This document shows, in pieces, positions 35,613 through 44,636 of a stretch of 64,000 bases of DNA (position 1 is the first letter of the stretch; each line of letters begins with the position of its first letter). The notes under the pieces were generated by a model that was given only the letters and a program-made list of their open reading frames with translations, did not search any database and had not been told where the DNA came from. A program made the translations under genes and the position numbers. This DNA is from UBA1447 sp964627535. Lineage in GTDB: Bacteria; Bacillota; Clostridia; Oscillospirales; Acutalibacteraceae. The DNA is taken from contig CAZVJW010000016.1 in the NCBI GenBank assembly GCA_964627535.1, positions 1 to 64,000 on the forward strand. Direction: 5' to 3'.

Positions 35613-37730
35613 TTAAGACACATTGAAGCGCGTTATTGTCCCCGCCTGTTTATAATCCCAGGGGACAAATCCTGCTTTTATCGCAGGAGAATTCGGTAAT
35701 AGGGTAAAATCGCGGTTCTCAATATCCTTAAACAGCGGATCCTTGAATATACCTTTTTTATAATACCCCCTGAACCACATGCCAACCCAGTAAATCCTGT
35801 CTTTGATTTTCGTCGATTCTCCGCTGAGCACAAAGCCTTTTCGCTGATAATCCCAATAGATGTTGCCGTAATCAACAAATTTGCCTTTTTCCACACTTGT
35901 ATACATCGTGGTATTTTTGGAAACAAGGATATTTTTATAAAAATACATGGATGTGTGTGCTTCTTTGCGGGATACCCTGATCTGTCCCTCGCCGTTCATG
36001 GCAAAAATGTTATTTTTAACAAGATTGTTTTTGCCGTAATGCTGGTGAAAGCCCTGGGAGGAGCAGTTGTAGGCGATGTTGTTTTTCACGGTCATATAGG
36101 AAGTGCCTTCATCGAGGTAAATCCCCCAGCCGCCGTAGCCGCTGCCGCCGCTGTAGCAGCCGACATCATGAATAACATTGCCGGTGATAAACGAATGCGG
36201 CTGCATACCAAGTGTATAGATGCCGCCCATATCGGCTAGCCATCCCTGCCCGATGTCATAAATCAAGTTATCGGATATATTGATATAATCAGTGACATTA
36301 TAGGAATATCCCCAAACCCAGCCGGATGAAATACCGGTATAAAAACCGTCGTGAATTTCATTGTGGGAGATTTCGCAGTTTCTCGCGTTGATAAGCAAAA
36401 CGCCGATAGCGTTGTTGAATATTCTGCCGTATTTGTAGATGTGATTATCTGTCACAACAATATCCTTTGTGATTGCCGGATCTTCCGGCTGCACATTGCC
36501 GCCCTCGATAAAAATTCCCGTGCCGCCGATGTTCCTGAGCAGGCAGCTTTTTACAAGGCAGTTTTTGGTATTGTCTCCGATTTTGATGCCGGATGCGCCG
36601 ATGTTCTGAAGCACGCAGCCTATGAACGAAATATTGTTTGCATTCGTCGCCAAAATCGCTGATGCGACGCCCCAGGCTGCCTGTGAATTCTCCAGCTCGA
36701 CCGGGACGATATTCCATCCGGTATCCCTGAAGGAGATGCCGTTGAACGAAATGCCGCTGACACCGTCGATTTTTATCACGGTTTCAAGCTTTCCTGCATA
36801 AAGAACTGTGGTGCTGATATCATCGGATGGCTGCGGAATATAATAAAGTTTACCCGTATCCCTTTTGAGATACCACTCGCCCGGCACAGACAACGCCTCG
36901 AAAACATTTTCGAAGAAGTATCTGTCCCCCGGGGAAACGGTCATGCTTGTTGGCTTGCTCAGTTTAATATAACCGGTCGCGGTGTTGCAGCTTTCAAGAG
37001 GGATGAGTTCATCCTTCCAGTAATGCAGAATGCGGACATCGATATCCTTAATATTGGTAAACGGCTGCAAATCCGAAGGATTCGCGTTGAAGGATGTATC
37101 ACCTTTGAAATAATCGCTTTCCGGATGCATCCGCTCGGCATCAATAATGGATTGAACCGCCATCTCTCCGGTTTTCGGGTAGCGCGAACGCGGCAGAGTT
37201 GCGTCGCCCTTATAAAGGATGTTGAAGTACCAATTATCGCCGGAAGTGCTGACATTCGCCGTCCACATTTGGATGCCGTTGACGGTTTCGGGCGTCCAGC
37301 CGCTGACAGGCACCGCACCGCTGATCACTGGAATTTCGCCGGGATACGCCTTATAAGCGTAGTTGCCCAAATCCGCGGCTGTGTATTCGAGGGTGTTTTC
37401 GAGGAAATATGTGCCGCCCCTGAGCCAGACGGTCAAATCGGTCAGAACGCAGTCGGCATCGCCGCCGCAGTCAATGTCTTTGAGTTTTTTCAGGCGTTCC
37501 TTGGCTTCATTGATTGTTGCAAGCGGTCCGTCGGTGCCTTCGGCGTTGGGTTCGGCAAGTTTTCCGCTCCATTTATCGTCGCCTTGAGGCGAGACGACCA
37601 AATCGAAGCTTCCCATAACAAAATCCCCCTCAGATGATTTGGGGCTTTCCGCCATGCATGTTGCGTTGATGGAAAGCAGCAGGATTAAACTCATCAACGC
37701 GGCCAGAACCCTTGTGAACGGTTTTTTCAT
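35613..37730 (-). CDS. Secreted right-handed beta-helix protein, probable carbohydrate-active enzyme
   Basis: 705 aa. Signal peptide MKKPFTRVLAALMSLILLLS with a likely cut near residue 27. The first ~250 residues (SPQGDDKWSGKLAEPN..., LRGGTYFLENTLEY) resemble pectate-lyase-type and GH141-type proteins. From ~330 to 600, short repeats rich in Asn and Gly (NNISFIGCVLQNIGASGIKIGDNTKNCLV, INISDNLIYDIG) form a parallel beta-helix. An action on plant polysaccharides fits its place next to xylB and xylA. GH141 membership is a recollection-based guess, and the catalytic residues were not identified. AAGGAAGGTG precedes the ATG. Confidence 0.75.
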   Translation of the reverse strand: MKKPFTRVLAALMSLILLLSINATCMAESPKSSEGDFVMGSFDLVVSPQGDDKWSGKLAEPNAEGTDGPLATINEAKERLKKLKDIDCGGDADCVLTDLTVWLRGGTYFLENTLEYTAADLGNYAYKAYPGEIPVISGAVPVSGWTPETVNGIQMWTANVSTSGDNWYFNILYKGDATLPRSRYPKTGEMAVQSIIDAERMHPESDYFKGDTSFNANPSDLQPFTNIKDIDVRILHYWKDELIPLESCNTATGYIKLSKPTSMTVSPGDRYFFENVFEALSVPGEWYLKRDTGKLYYIPQPSDDISTTVLYAGKLETVIKIDGVSGISFNGISFRDTGWNIVPVELENSQAAWGVASAILATNANNISFIGCVLQNIGASGIKIGDNTKNCLVKSCLLRNIGGTGIFIEGGNVQPEDPAITKDIVVTDNHIYKYGRIFNNAIGVLLINARNCEISHNEIHDGFYTGISSGWVWGYSYNVTDYINISDNLIYDIGQGWLADMGGIYTLGMQPHSFITGNVIHDVGCYSGGSGYGGWGIYLDEGTSYMTVKNNIAYNCSSQGFHQHYGKNNLVKNNIFAMNGEGQIRVSRKEAHTSMYFYKNILVSKNTTMYTSVEKGKFVDYGNIYWDYQRKGFVLSGESTKIKDRIYWVGMWFRGYYKKGIFKDPLFKDIENRDFTLLPNSPAIKAGFVPWDYKQAGTITRFNVS

Positions 37731-37778
37731 GTTAACACCTTCCTTGTAATATTTTGTTTGGGAAGAGGTTGAGAAGGA

Positions 37779-37808
37779 GTGAGATCCTTCGCTTCGCTCT
37801 GGATGACA
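37779..37808 (-). repeat. Dispersed repeat (TCATCCTGAGCGAAGCG type), reverse copy
   Basis: The reverse complement reads ATGTCATCC-AGAGCGAAGCGAAGGATCT. Similar copies occur at 45909-45935 and 46857-46881. It lies just before the 11-bp array, next to a GGGAAGAGGTTGAGAAGG stretch of the GAGAAG family. Confidence 0.75.
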
Positions 37809-37829
37809 TACGGGGGACGATAGTGGGAC

Positions 37830-37961
37830 GATTGTAGAACGGTAGTGGAACAGTTGTCAAACCGTTGTCGAACCATTGTCGAACCGTTGTCGAACCGTTG
37901 TCGAACTATTGTCGAACTATTGTCGAACCGTTGTCGAACTATTGTCGAACTATTGTCGAAC
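37830..37961. repeat. 11-bp tandem repeat array (12 units)
   Basis: 132 bp divide exactly into twelve 11-mers with consensus [CT][GA]TTGTCGAAC. The last nine are nearly perfect; the first three (GATTGTAGAAC, GGTAGTGGAAC, AGTTGTCAAAC) are decayed. The array ends two bases before the xylB stop codon, so it forms the xylB 3' untranslated region on the minus strand. Confidence 0.95.
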
Positions 37962-37963
37962 GA

Positions 37964-39487
37964 CTAAAGCTTGCCGAGCTTGGCGAAGCTTGACTTGAGG
38001 GCGGGATAAACATCTTTATAAAGGTCATAATATTTTGCGTAGTCTTTCGCGTTCGCTTCGTCAGGTGTTTGCGAGGAGCCGTATTTGATGACCTGCGCGC
38101 ATGCCTGCGGGACACTTTCGTAGATCCCCGCTCCCACTCCCGCCAGAAGCGCAACGCCGAGCGCCGGGCCTTCTTTCGAAGCGATTGTTTTAACGGAGCA
38201 GCCGTAAATATCGGCAAGCATGTGCCGCCAAAGAACGCTTTTGCTTCCTCCGCCGCAAATAGCCATATTATCGACAGCGATGTTCATTTCTTCAAGCACT
38301 GTCAGGCAGTCCTTCAGCGAATAGGATACGCCCTCCATCACAGCGCGCAGCAAATCGCGTTTTAAATGCATCGCCGAAAGCCCGAAGAAAACTCCCCTTG
38401 CATTCGCGTCAAGGTGCGGGGTGCGCTCGCCCATCAGATAGGGCAGATAAAGCAGCCTGTTCGCGCCTATCGGGGATTCACTGATTTCCTTGTCGATCAA
38501 ATCATAACTGTCCATATTCAATCCGCCGGCGGCTTCGATTTCCGCTTGGCAGAAATTATCCCTGAACCATTTCCTGGAAAGCCCCGCGCCCTGCGTAACA
38601 CCCATCACATGCCAAGCGCCCGGAACCGAACAGCAGAAGGTGTGAACCCTGCCTTTCAGGTCGATGGAAATGTTTGAGGTGTGGGCAAACACCACGCCGC
38701 TGCTGCCGATGGTGGTGAAGGCTTTGCCGTCTTCCACAACGCCTGTGCCGACCGCGGCGGCGGCATTGTCTCCCGCCCCGCCGACGACGATTGTGCCCGC
38801 TTTCAGTCCTGTTAACTCGGCAACCTTCTGTGAAATTTCGCCGGTAATATCCGGGGACTCATAAACCTTGCCCAAAAGTGTTTTATCTATTTCGAGTTTT
38901 TCCAAAACCTCGTCAGACCAGCAGCGGTTCGGGACATCCAAAAGCTGCATTCCCGAAGCGTCGGAAACCTCTGTGGCAAACTCGCCGGTGAGCATATACC
39001 GGATATAATCCTTCGGCAGAAGGATATGCCGGCACTTTTCGTAAATCTCCGGCTCGTTGTTGCGCACCCAAAGAATTTTCGAGGCGGTGAAGCCGGTCAG
39101 GGCAGGGTTGGCGGTGATTTCAATCAGCCTCCGGGCGCCTACCCTTTGGGTGATTTCTTCGCATTCCTTTACCGTTCTCTGGTCGCACCAAATAATCGAG
39201 CGGCGCAGAACCTCTCCGTTTTTGTCGAGCATAACGAGGCCGTGCATCTGCCCGGAAAGGCCTATGCCGGCAACGCTTTCCTTTTCAACACCGCTTTTTT
39301 GCATGACGGCTTTTATGGAGGAGACCGTCGCGTCCCACCAGTCCGCCGGTTCCTGCTCCGCATAGCCGTTTTGCGGCTGATAAAGCGGATATTCCACTGT
39401 TTCGGAGGCGACGACTTCTCCCGCCTGGGTAAACAGCACGGTTTTTGTGCCGGATGTTCCTATATCGATACCGATTAAATATTTCAC
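37964..39487 (-). CDS. xylB: Xylulokinase
   Basis: 507 aa FGGY-family kinase that phosphorylates D-xylulose. The N-terminal phosphate loop is YLIGIDIGTSGTKTVLF. SGQMHGLVMLD near residue 78 and the FGGY signature region LPYLMGERTPHLDANARGVFFGL are xylulokinase-like. ICGGGSKSVLWRHMLADIYG is in the C-terminal lobe. The start is GTG at 39487, 6 bases after AGGGGGA; an upstream TTG would overlap the ribosome binding site. It lies 23 bp after xylA in a xylAB operon. Confidence 0.93.
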   Translation of the reverse strand: MKYLIGIDIGTSGTKTVLFTQAGEVVASETVEYPLYQPQNGYAEQEPADWWDATVSSIKAVMQKSGVEKESVAGIGLSGQMHGLVMLDKNGEVLRRSIIWCDQRTVKECEEITQRVGARRLIEITANPALTGFTASKILWVRNNEPEIYEKCRHILLPKDYIRYMLTGEFATEVSDASGMQLLDVPNRCWSDEVLEKLEIDKTLLGKVYESPDITGEISQKVAELTGLKAGTIVVGGAGDNAAAAVGTGVVEDGKAFTTIGSSGVVFAHTSNISIDLKGRVHTFCCSVPGAWHVMGVTQGAGLSRKWFRDNFCQAEIEAAGGLNMDSYDLIDKEISESPIGANRLLYLPYLMGERTPHLDANARGVFFGLSAMHLKRDLLRAVMEGVSYSLKDCLTVLEEMNIAVDNMAICGGGSKSVLWRHMLADIYGCSVKTIASKEGPALGVALLAGVGAGIYESVPQACAQVIKYGSSQTPDEANAKDYAKYYDLYKDVYPALKSSFAKLGKL

Positions 39488-39510
39488 AATAATCCCCCTA
39501 AAATTCAATT

Positions 39511-40830
39511 TCAGCCGAACATAATAGCGTTCATGATATTTTCAAGATATTCCTGCTTACCGCTTTCGACCGAATCGATCACATCGCCTTTCGCGAGGGC
39601 ATACTTTTCCAAATCGCCCATCGTCACTTTTCCGGCGACGATATCCGCGCCGATGCCCGTTTTGTAGCTTGCGTAGCGGTTTTCGACAAAGCTGTCCATC
39701 CTGCCGTCTTCCATAATCTTCGCGGCAATCCGCAGGCCGAGCGCGAAAGCATCCATCCCGGCGATATAGGAATGGAAAATATCTTCAAGCGTATACGACC
39801 CGCGGCGGGCTTTGGCGTCAAAATTGAGGCCGCCGTGAACAAATCCGCCTGCCTTAATCACCTCAAGCATGCAAAGGGTCGTGTCATAAACATTAGTCGG
39901 GAACTGGTCGGTATCCCAGCCGAGCAGCATATCGCCCTGATTGGCGTCAATAGAACCGAACACACCGTTCAGGCGGGCAACACAAAGCTCATGCTGGAAA
40001 GTATGCTGCGCCAAAGTGGCGTGGTTCGCCTCGACATTCATTTTAAAATCTTTATCCAGGCCGTATTTGCGAAGGAAAGCCAGAACAGTTGCCACATCAA
40101 AATCATATTGATGCTTGGTTGGCTCTTTCGGTTTTGGCTCGATATAGAAATAGCCCTTGAAGCCGATGCTCCTGCCATAATCCACCGCAAGGTGCATCAG
40201 GCGCGCCATGTTGTCCAGTTCCAACCCCATGTCGGTGTTCAGCAGTGTATCATAACCTTCCCTGCCGCCCCAAAAAACATAGCCGTTGCCGCCGAGTTTG
40301 ACGGTGATTTCAAGCGCCTTTTTAATCTGCGCCGCGGCGAATGCGAACACATCGGCATTGCAGGCAGTACCGGCACCGTGCATATAGCGGGGGTTGCTGA
40401 AGCAGTTCGCGGTGCCCCAAAGAAGTTTCTTGCCGCTTTTCTTCATCAGCCCATCGATAACCGGAACAATTTCATCAAGGCGCGCGTTTGTTTCGGCAAG
40501 GTTCTTGCCTTCCGGCGCTATGTCGCGGTCATGGAAGCAAAAATAGTCAATGGAAAGCTTATCCAAAATCTCAAAACAGGCATACGCCTTATTCTTAGCA
40601 ATATCCATCGGAGTATCGCCGCCAAAGGTTTTATCGGCAGTGCCGGGGCCGAACATATCGGAGCCTTCGCCGCACATGGTGTGCCAATAAGAAACCGCGA
40701 ACTTCATTTGCTCACGCATGGTCTTACCGTTGATGATTTCCTCCGGGTTATAGTAGCGGAACGCAAGAGGATTCTTCGAATTGGCTTCCTCGTATTTAAT
40801 TTTTGGAACAGTCGTGAAAAATTCTTTCAT
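39511..40830 (-). CDS. xylA: Xylose isomerase
   Basis: 439 aa, the long class II form. It converts xylose to xylulose. Metal- and substrate-binding segments are WGGREGYDTLLNTDMGLELDNMARL, FYIEPKPKEPTKHQYDFD, MNVEANHATLAQHTFQHE and the catalytic FCFHDRDIAPEG. AAAAGGAGAC precedes the ATG. The promoter is divergent from ackA and overlaps it. Confidence 0.97.
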   Translation of the reverse strand: MKEFFTTVPKIKYEEANSKNPLAFRYYNPEEIINGKTMREQMKFAVSYWHTMCGEGSDMFGPGTADKTFGGDTPMDIAKNKAYACFEILDKLSIDYFCFHDRDIAPEGKNLAETNARLDEIVPVIDGLMKKSGKKLLWGTANCFSNPRYMHGAGTACNADVFAFAAAQIKKALEITVKLGGNGYVFWGGREGYDTLLNTDMGLELDNMARLMHLAVDYGRSIGFKGYFYIEPKPKEPTKHQYDFDVATVLAFLRKYGLDKDFKMNVEANHATLAQHTFQHELCVARLNGVFGSIDANQGDMLLGWDTDQFPTNVYDTTLCMLEVIKAGGFVHGGLNFDAKARRGSYTLEDIFHSYIAGMDAFALGLRIAAKIMEDGRMDSFVENRYASYKTGIGADIVAGKVTMGDLEKYALAKGDVIDSVESGKQEYLENIMNAIMFG

Positions 40831-40857
40831 GTTTATGTCTCCTTTTAAAAATAGTCC

Positions 40858-40886
40858 TTGAAATATTAAATGCTTGTGTTTATAAT
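40858..40886 (+). promoter_or_regulatory. ackA promoter
   Basis: TTGAAA (40858-40863), a 17-nt spacer and TATAAT (40881-40886). The -10 box overlaps that of the divergent xylA promoter by five bases. Confidence 0.75.
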
Positions 40887-40910
40887 ATATCAGTTATGTT
40901 ATTGTTTCAA
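40882..40910 (-). promoter_or_regulatory. xylA promoter
   Basis: On the minus strand, TTGAAA (40905-40910), a 17-nt spacer and TATTAT (40882-40887). It shares the TATAATA stretch with the ackA promoter. Confidence 0.75.
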
Positions 40911-40939
40911 GTAAAAAAATATCAACGGAGGCATTTATT

Positions 40940-42151
40940 TTGAAAATTCTTGTCATTAACGCCGGCAGCTCGTCTTTGAAATACCAGCTGTTCACCATGA
41001 CAGGCGAAAAAGTTCTGGCAAAGGGCGTCTGCGAACGCATAGGGTTAGACGGCAAAATCAGCGGTTCAACTGCCAAAGGCAGCAAGTTCGAATACGATGT
41101 TGTCCTCAACAACCACACCAAAGCGTTTTTGGAGGTTGCAAAGGTCCTTACACAGGGTGAATTCAAGGTGCTTGACAGCCTTTCCGAAATTGCTGCAATA
41201 GGGCATCGTGTTGTACAGGGCGGGTCTATATTCAATAAAAGCGTGCTTGTTGACGAAGAAGTCATAGCCGGCATTGAAAACCTGATTGACCTGGCTCCCC
41301 TGCACAATGCCGCGCATTTGCAGGGAATTAATGCCTGCCGCGAAGTATTCGGCAAAGATCTGCCGGAAGTAGTTGTTTTTGATAACGCGTTCCATTCCAC
41401 GATGCCCCCGGAAGTTTTCCTTTTTGGCGTACCTTACGAGTATTATGAAAAGTATAACCTTCGCAAATACGGCTTCCACGGCACATCGCACCGTTTTGTC
41501 AGCCAGCGCTGCGCCGATGTGATGGGCAGAGACATAAAGGAACTGAAAATAATCACCTGCCATCTCGGCAATGGCTGTTCTATAACCGCTGTTATGCACG
41601 GTAAGGTACTGGATACAAGCATGAGCCTTACACCGCTCGACGGCTTTATTATGGGCACCCGTTCAGGCGGCATCGACCCGTCCGCAGTGCTTTACCTTCA
41701 GCAAAAGGAAGGCTGGACGCCGCATCAAACCGATGAGATTCTCAATAAAAAATCCGGCATTTTAGGGGTTTCCGGCGTTTCCAGCGATGACCGCGATGTG
41801 AAGACCGCTGAGTTAAAAGGCAACAAGAGAGCCGCACTTGCGAGAAAAATGCAAAGGTACCAAATAAGAAAGTTCGTAGGCAGCTATGTGGCAGCAATGG
41901 ACGGTGTTGACGCGATCGTTTTCACCGGAGGAATCGGCGAAAACACCTTGGACCTCAGAGCAAGCGTCTGCAACAACTTAAGCTTTTTAGGCATTAAGAT
42001 TGACGAGGAAATGAATAAAAAGCTTGTTAAAGGCAAAGAGGGAGAACTTTCCACAGCGGAATCCAAGGTAAGAATATTTGTTCTGCCGACAAACGAGGAG
42101 CTGGTTATCGCAAGGGATACGAAGGAAATTGTAGAAGAATTGACGAAATAG
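40940..42151 (+). CDS. ackA: Acetate kinase
   Basis: 403 aa. It makes ATP and acetate from acetyl phosphate. The N terminus KILVINAGSSSLKYQL, the second signature HGTSHRFVS (near 180) and TCHLGNGCS, MGTRSGGIDP and FTGGIGEN are diagnostic. The start is TTG with CGGAGG upstream. No phosphotransacetylase gene is nearby. A terminator follows at 42199. Confidence 0.97.
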   Translation: MKILVINAGSSSLKYQLFTMTGEKVLAKGVCERIGLDGKISGSTAKGSKFEYDVVLNNHTKAFLEVAKVLTQGEFKVLDSLSEIAAIGHRVVQGGSIFNKSVLVDEEVIAGIENLIDLAPLHNAAHLQGINACREVFGKDLPEVVVFDNAFHSTMPPEVFLFGVPYEYYEKYNLRKYGFHGTSHRFVSQRCADVMGRDIKELKIITCHLGNGCSITAVMHGKVLDTSMSLTPLDGFIMGTRSGGIDPSAVLYLQQKEGWTPHQTDEILNKKSGILGVSGVSSDDRDVKTAELKGNKRAALARKMQRYQIRKFVGSYVAAMDGVDAIVFTGGIGENTLDLRASVCNNLSFLGIKIDEEMNKKLVKGKEGELSTAESKVRIFVLPTNEELVIARDTKEIVEELTK

Positions 42152-42198
42152 CGGTAGGGCGATGGTTTGCCCTCGCCGTTGCAAATCTATAATAATGT

Positions 42199-42223
42199 TG
42201 GGGCCGCCTTTGGCGGTCCTTTT
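42199..42223 (+). terminator. ackA terminator
   Basis: The stem GGGCCGCC-TTT-GGCGGTCC is followed by TTTTG. Confidence 0.75.
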
Positions 42224-42285
42224 GTCTACCTCACAGCCGCCAAATACTAATCTCTTGTTATTTGGGATTAGTATATCGGCAACAG
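42219..42285. repeat. Direct repeat, left copy, containing a 30-bp palindrome
   Basis: TTTTGTCTACCTCACAGCCGCC is followed by a 30-bp palindrome (42244-42273) that starts ATACTAATCTC and ends GGGATTAGTA, then TATCGGC. The same arrangement recurs at 44178-44241, so the DUF6273-like gene lies between direct repeats. The palindrome ends match the termini of elements A and B. Confidence 0.8.
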
Positions 42286-42426
42286 CTACTTTGAAAAAGG
42301 AGCCTTTACTTGCCTCGCTTGCGACAAGAGATCCAAAGATGGGTTCCTATCCAACACCTAATTGCACCGCACCCGGGTGCAGACCGGCAAAAGGAGAAAC
42401 TTTACTTGTTTTTCTAAATTAAAACA

Positions 42427-42455
42427 TTGTAAAGATAGAAATTAAGTGATATAAT
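42427..42455 (+). promoter_or_regulatory. Promoter of the secreted DUF6273-like gene
   Basis: TTGTAA (42427-42432), a 17-nt spacer and TATAAT (42450-42455), with an extended -10 TGA before it. About 80 nt of leader follow, including a G-rich imperfect hairpin that I cannot assign to a riboswitch class. Confidence 0.7.
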
Positions 42456-42540
42456 TTTACAAAAGAATTCGCAGAGCGGTTTGCTGACGCTGGGTTAATC
42501 CCGCAAAAACAAAACCAAATTTGACAGGAGGACATAGAAA

Positions 42541-44112
42541 ATGAAAAAAATCTCCAAACGGCTTTTCGGCGCAATGCTGGCAATCATCATGGTGGTATCA
42601 ATAGCCCCAGCCGGTGTTTTTAATGCCTCTGCAACCCCCGCCGCTCAAAGCGATTACGTCACCGGCGACATCTTCACCTACGGCTCCTACCCCCAGTCAA
42701 AAGTAACAGACGCGGCATTAATCACCAATCTGAATGCCCAAACGCTTCAGCCGGACAATACCGTCACATACGGCGGTTCAAAATACAAACGGGTCTTTTT
42801 TACGCAGTACACGCCATATTATGTTGGTATAACTGGAACTGAAATTAATAGTTATCAAGACGACAACGGCTATTTTATCAACACTGTTTACTGGTTCAAA
42901 TTCGAACCGCTGCAGTGGCGAGTACTTTCCAACACAAACGGTGAGCTGTTCGTCATGGCAGAGAAATTATTAGATTCAAAGGCATACAATCAAGCTTATA
43001 CGAGTGTCACATGGGAAACTTGCACATTGCGCACTTGGCTCAATAATGATTTTTACAGTACCGCCTTCTCTTCAGCCGAGCAGGCGGCAATAGAAACGAG
43101 CGCCATTGTCAATGAAGATAACTCCTTGAACGATACAGACGGCGGTAACAATACAAGCGATAAGCTGTTTTTACTCTCGTCATCTGAGGCGCTTAGTACT
43201 GCTTATGGCTTTGATTCGAACCCAAACACTTCTGATACTGCCCGTAAGGCACAGGGGACGGACTTTTCAAAAAGCAGCGGGCTTTTCGTAACTGCAGATA
43301 GTCCTTATTCGGGAAATAGCAACTGGTGTTTGCGGTCGCCCGGATGGGATCAAAAATATATCCGTATTGTCAACATCGATGGCTATTTCGTCGACAGCAT
43401 GAATGTCCACTTAACATACGGCGGTATCCGCCCCGCTTTCAAAATAAACCGGACATCGATTATCCCCACATCAATCAAAATCGCAGCTGACAATTACACA
43501 CCAGCTTTCGGGTCAACTTTCACGGTCAGCGCGGATTTCTCATCATCAACCTTGGCATTCGACTCAGGCACGGTCAGCTATTCTTTCAGCGACCCATCGG
43601 CATTTTCGGTAAGCGGCGGTATGACCTTCACCGGCACTGCCTCGAGCGGAACAGCGTCGATTAATGTTACTGCTTTGAAAGCCGGTCACTATACGGTGAC
43701 ATTTTCCACAACCGATGGTGCAAGCTCGACGGGCACAATTGATGTGCAGGGAACCGTCAATATTACAAAAGGCGGCATTTTGCTTGGCGATACACTCAAA
43801 ATCAAAATCCCTTGGTACACCTTATATAAGAACAGCAAAAATGACATCCAACTGGGCATTACACCGGCACCGGGTGCGGGTGAGACCGCTGTGTGGTCAT
43901 CGGATAACCCGGGCAAAGTCCAGGTTGACCAAACCGGCAAGGTGAAAAACCTTGATTTCTTTGCCCGTTCAGCTAATATTACGGTTAAACTGCTGGACAG
44001 CAATAATAATGTTCTCGCAACCGATTCTGTAAAAATCGTATTCTATCGATTCGATTATGAACCAATAATCCAGTTGCTGCTGAAGATACTTGACATGTTT
44101 TTAACCGGCTGA
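42541..44112 (+). CDS. Secreted DUF6273-like protein with Ig-like domain
   Basis: 523 aa. A signal peptide (MKKISKRLFGAMLAIIMVVS..., cut after about residue 31) is followed by a DUF6273-like domain at about 38-305. Its cues are GDIFTYGSYPQSKV, FEPLQWRVLS, YNQAYTSVTWETCTLRTWLNNDFY, WCLRSPG and GGIRPAFKI. Ig-like strands at ~315-405 and a bacterial Ig-like segment at ~425-505 follow. No cell-wall anchor is seen; the C terminus is hydrophobic. GGAGGACAT precedes the ATG. The function is unknown. The gene is flanked by direct repeats. Confidence 0.75.
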   Translation: MKKISKRLFGAMLAIIMVVSIAPAGVFNASATPAAQSDYVTGDIFTYGSYPQSKVTDAALITNLNAQTLQPDNTVTYGGSKYKRVFFTQYTPYYVGITGTEINSYQDDNGYFINTVYWFKFEPLQWRVLSNTNGELFVMAEKLLDSKAYNQAYTSVTWETCTLRTWLNNDFYSTAFSSAEQAAIETSAIVNEDNSLNDTDGGNNTSDKLFLLSSSEALSTAYGFDSNPNTSDTARKAQGTDFSKSSGLFVTADSPYSGNSNWCLRSPGWDQKYIRIVNIDGYFVDSMNVHLTYGGIRPAFKINRTSIIPTSIKIAADNYTPAFGSTFTVSADFSSSTLAFDSGTVSYSFSDPSAFSVSGGMTFTGTASSGTASINVTALKAGHYTVTFSTTDGASSTGTIDVQGTVNITKGGILLGDTLKIKIPWYTLYKNSKNDIQLGITPAPGAGETAVWSSDNPGKVQVDQTGKVKNLDFFARSANITVKLLDSNNNVLATDSVKIVFYRFDYEPIIQLLLKILDMFLTG

Positions 44113-44138
44113 GGATTATTCAACACGTTAGAATTTTA

Positions 44139-44180
44139 GGCTGACTGCACACGGTAAAATTATCGTTGCAGTCGGCTTTT
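44139..44180 (+). terminator. Terminator of the DUF6273-like gene
   Basis: The stem GGCTGACTGCA...TGCAGTCGGC is followed by TTTTGTG. Confidence 0.7.
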
Positions 44181-44241
44181 GTGTCTACCTCTCAGTCGCC
44201 AAATACTAATCTCTTATAATTTGGGATTAGTATATCGGCGC
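44178..44241. repeat. Direct repeat, right copy, containing a 30-bp palindrome
   Basis: TTTTGTGTCTACCTCTCAGTCGCC, then the 30-bp palindrome at 44203-44232 (ATACTAATCTC...GGGATTAGTA), then TATCGGCG. A third partial unit (CTACCTCTCAGACGCC) follows near 44255-44270, next to two hairpins (GGCGCC and GGCTCGCC types). Confidence 0.8.
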
Positions 44242-44636
44242 CAGCTTTTTTCATCTACCTCTCAGACGCCTTTGGCGCCAGCTCGCCTTCAAAGGCGAGC
44301 CAAAGCGGGGGTTCCCCGTTCTTGCCTCCTCGTATAATATATTTACGGTGTTTTTAACAAGGATACCGTAGAAAAACTTGTTATCCTGAAATGGATATGG
44401 GATAATAAGCGTAACAGACAGAGGGCGCAGGAACTCCACCTTGAAGCGATGCTTCGCAAGAAAGAATTGCGCCTCTGTCCTTACGGTTAGATACGAATGA
44501 GCTGGATAGCTGCCCAAGTGGATGCGCTGAATATCTAACGAGGTTGTATTGCCGCCAAACCAAGAATGACAGCAAGGACAGCTTCATCATCGCCGAAGAA
44601 GAACCAGAGAACAACAAATGAAAGCGAGGGAATGTC

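Larger units (their letters stand above)
42152..42540. other. Intergenic region between ackA and the DUF6273-like gene
   Basis: It contains the ackA terminator (42199-42223), the left direct repeat (42219-42285), then 42290-42425, where no gene or clear signal is seen, and the promoter and leader of the next gene from 42427. Confidence 0.7.
44113..44636. other. Intergenic region with a possible coding remnant
   Basis: After the terminator and the right direct repeat, 44335-44616 has long open stretches in two forward frames without ATG starts. One reads ...FNKDTVEKLVILKWIWDN... and ends in TAG near 44490. The other runs from near 44450 to a TGA near 44618 and ends ...FIIAEEEPENNK. They look like a frameshifted remnant, but no family is recognised. 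Confidence 0.4.

Noticed and set aside
37830..37961. Possible CRISPR array
   Set aside because: The 11-bp units are contiguous with no unique spacers and no cas genes are present.
37964..42151. A complete xylose-to-acetate phosphoketolase pathway in this window
   Set aside because: xylA, xylB and ackA are present, but no phosphoketolase or phosphotransacetylase gene is seen, so the link is only suggestive.
42456..42540. Possible cyclic-di-GMP or other riboswitch in the leader of the DUF6273-like gene
   Set aside because: Only an imperfect G-rich hairpin can be drawn; no conserved riboswitch core was recognised.
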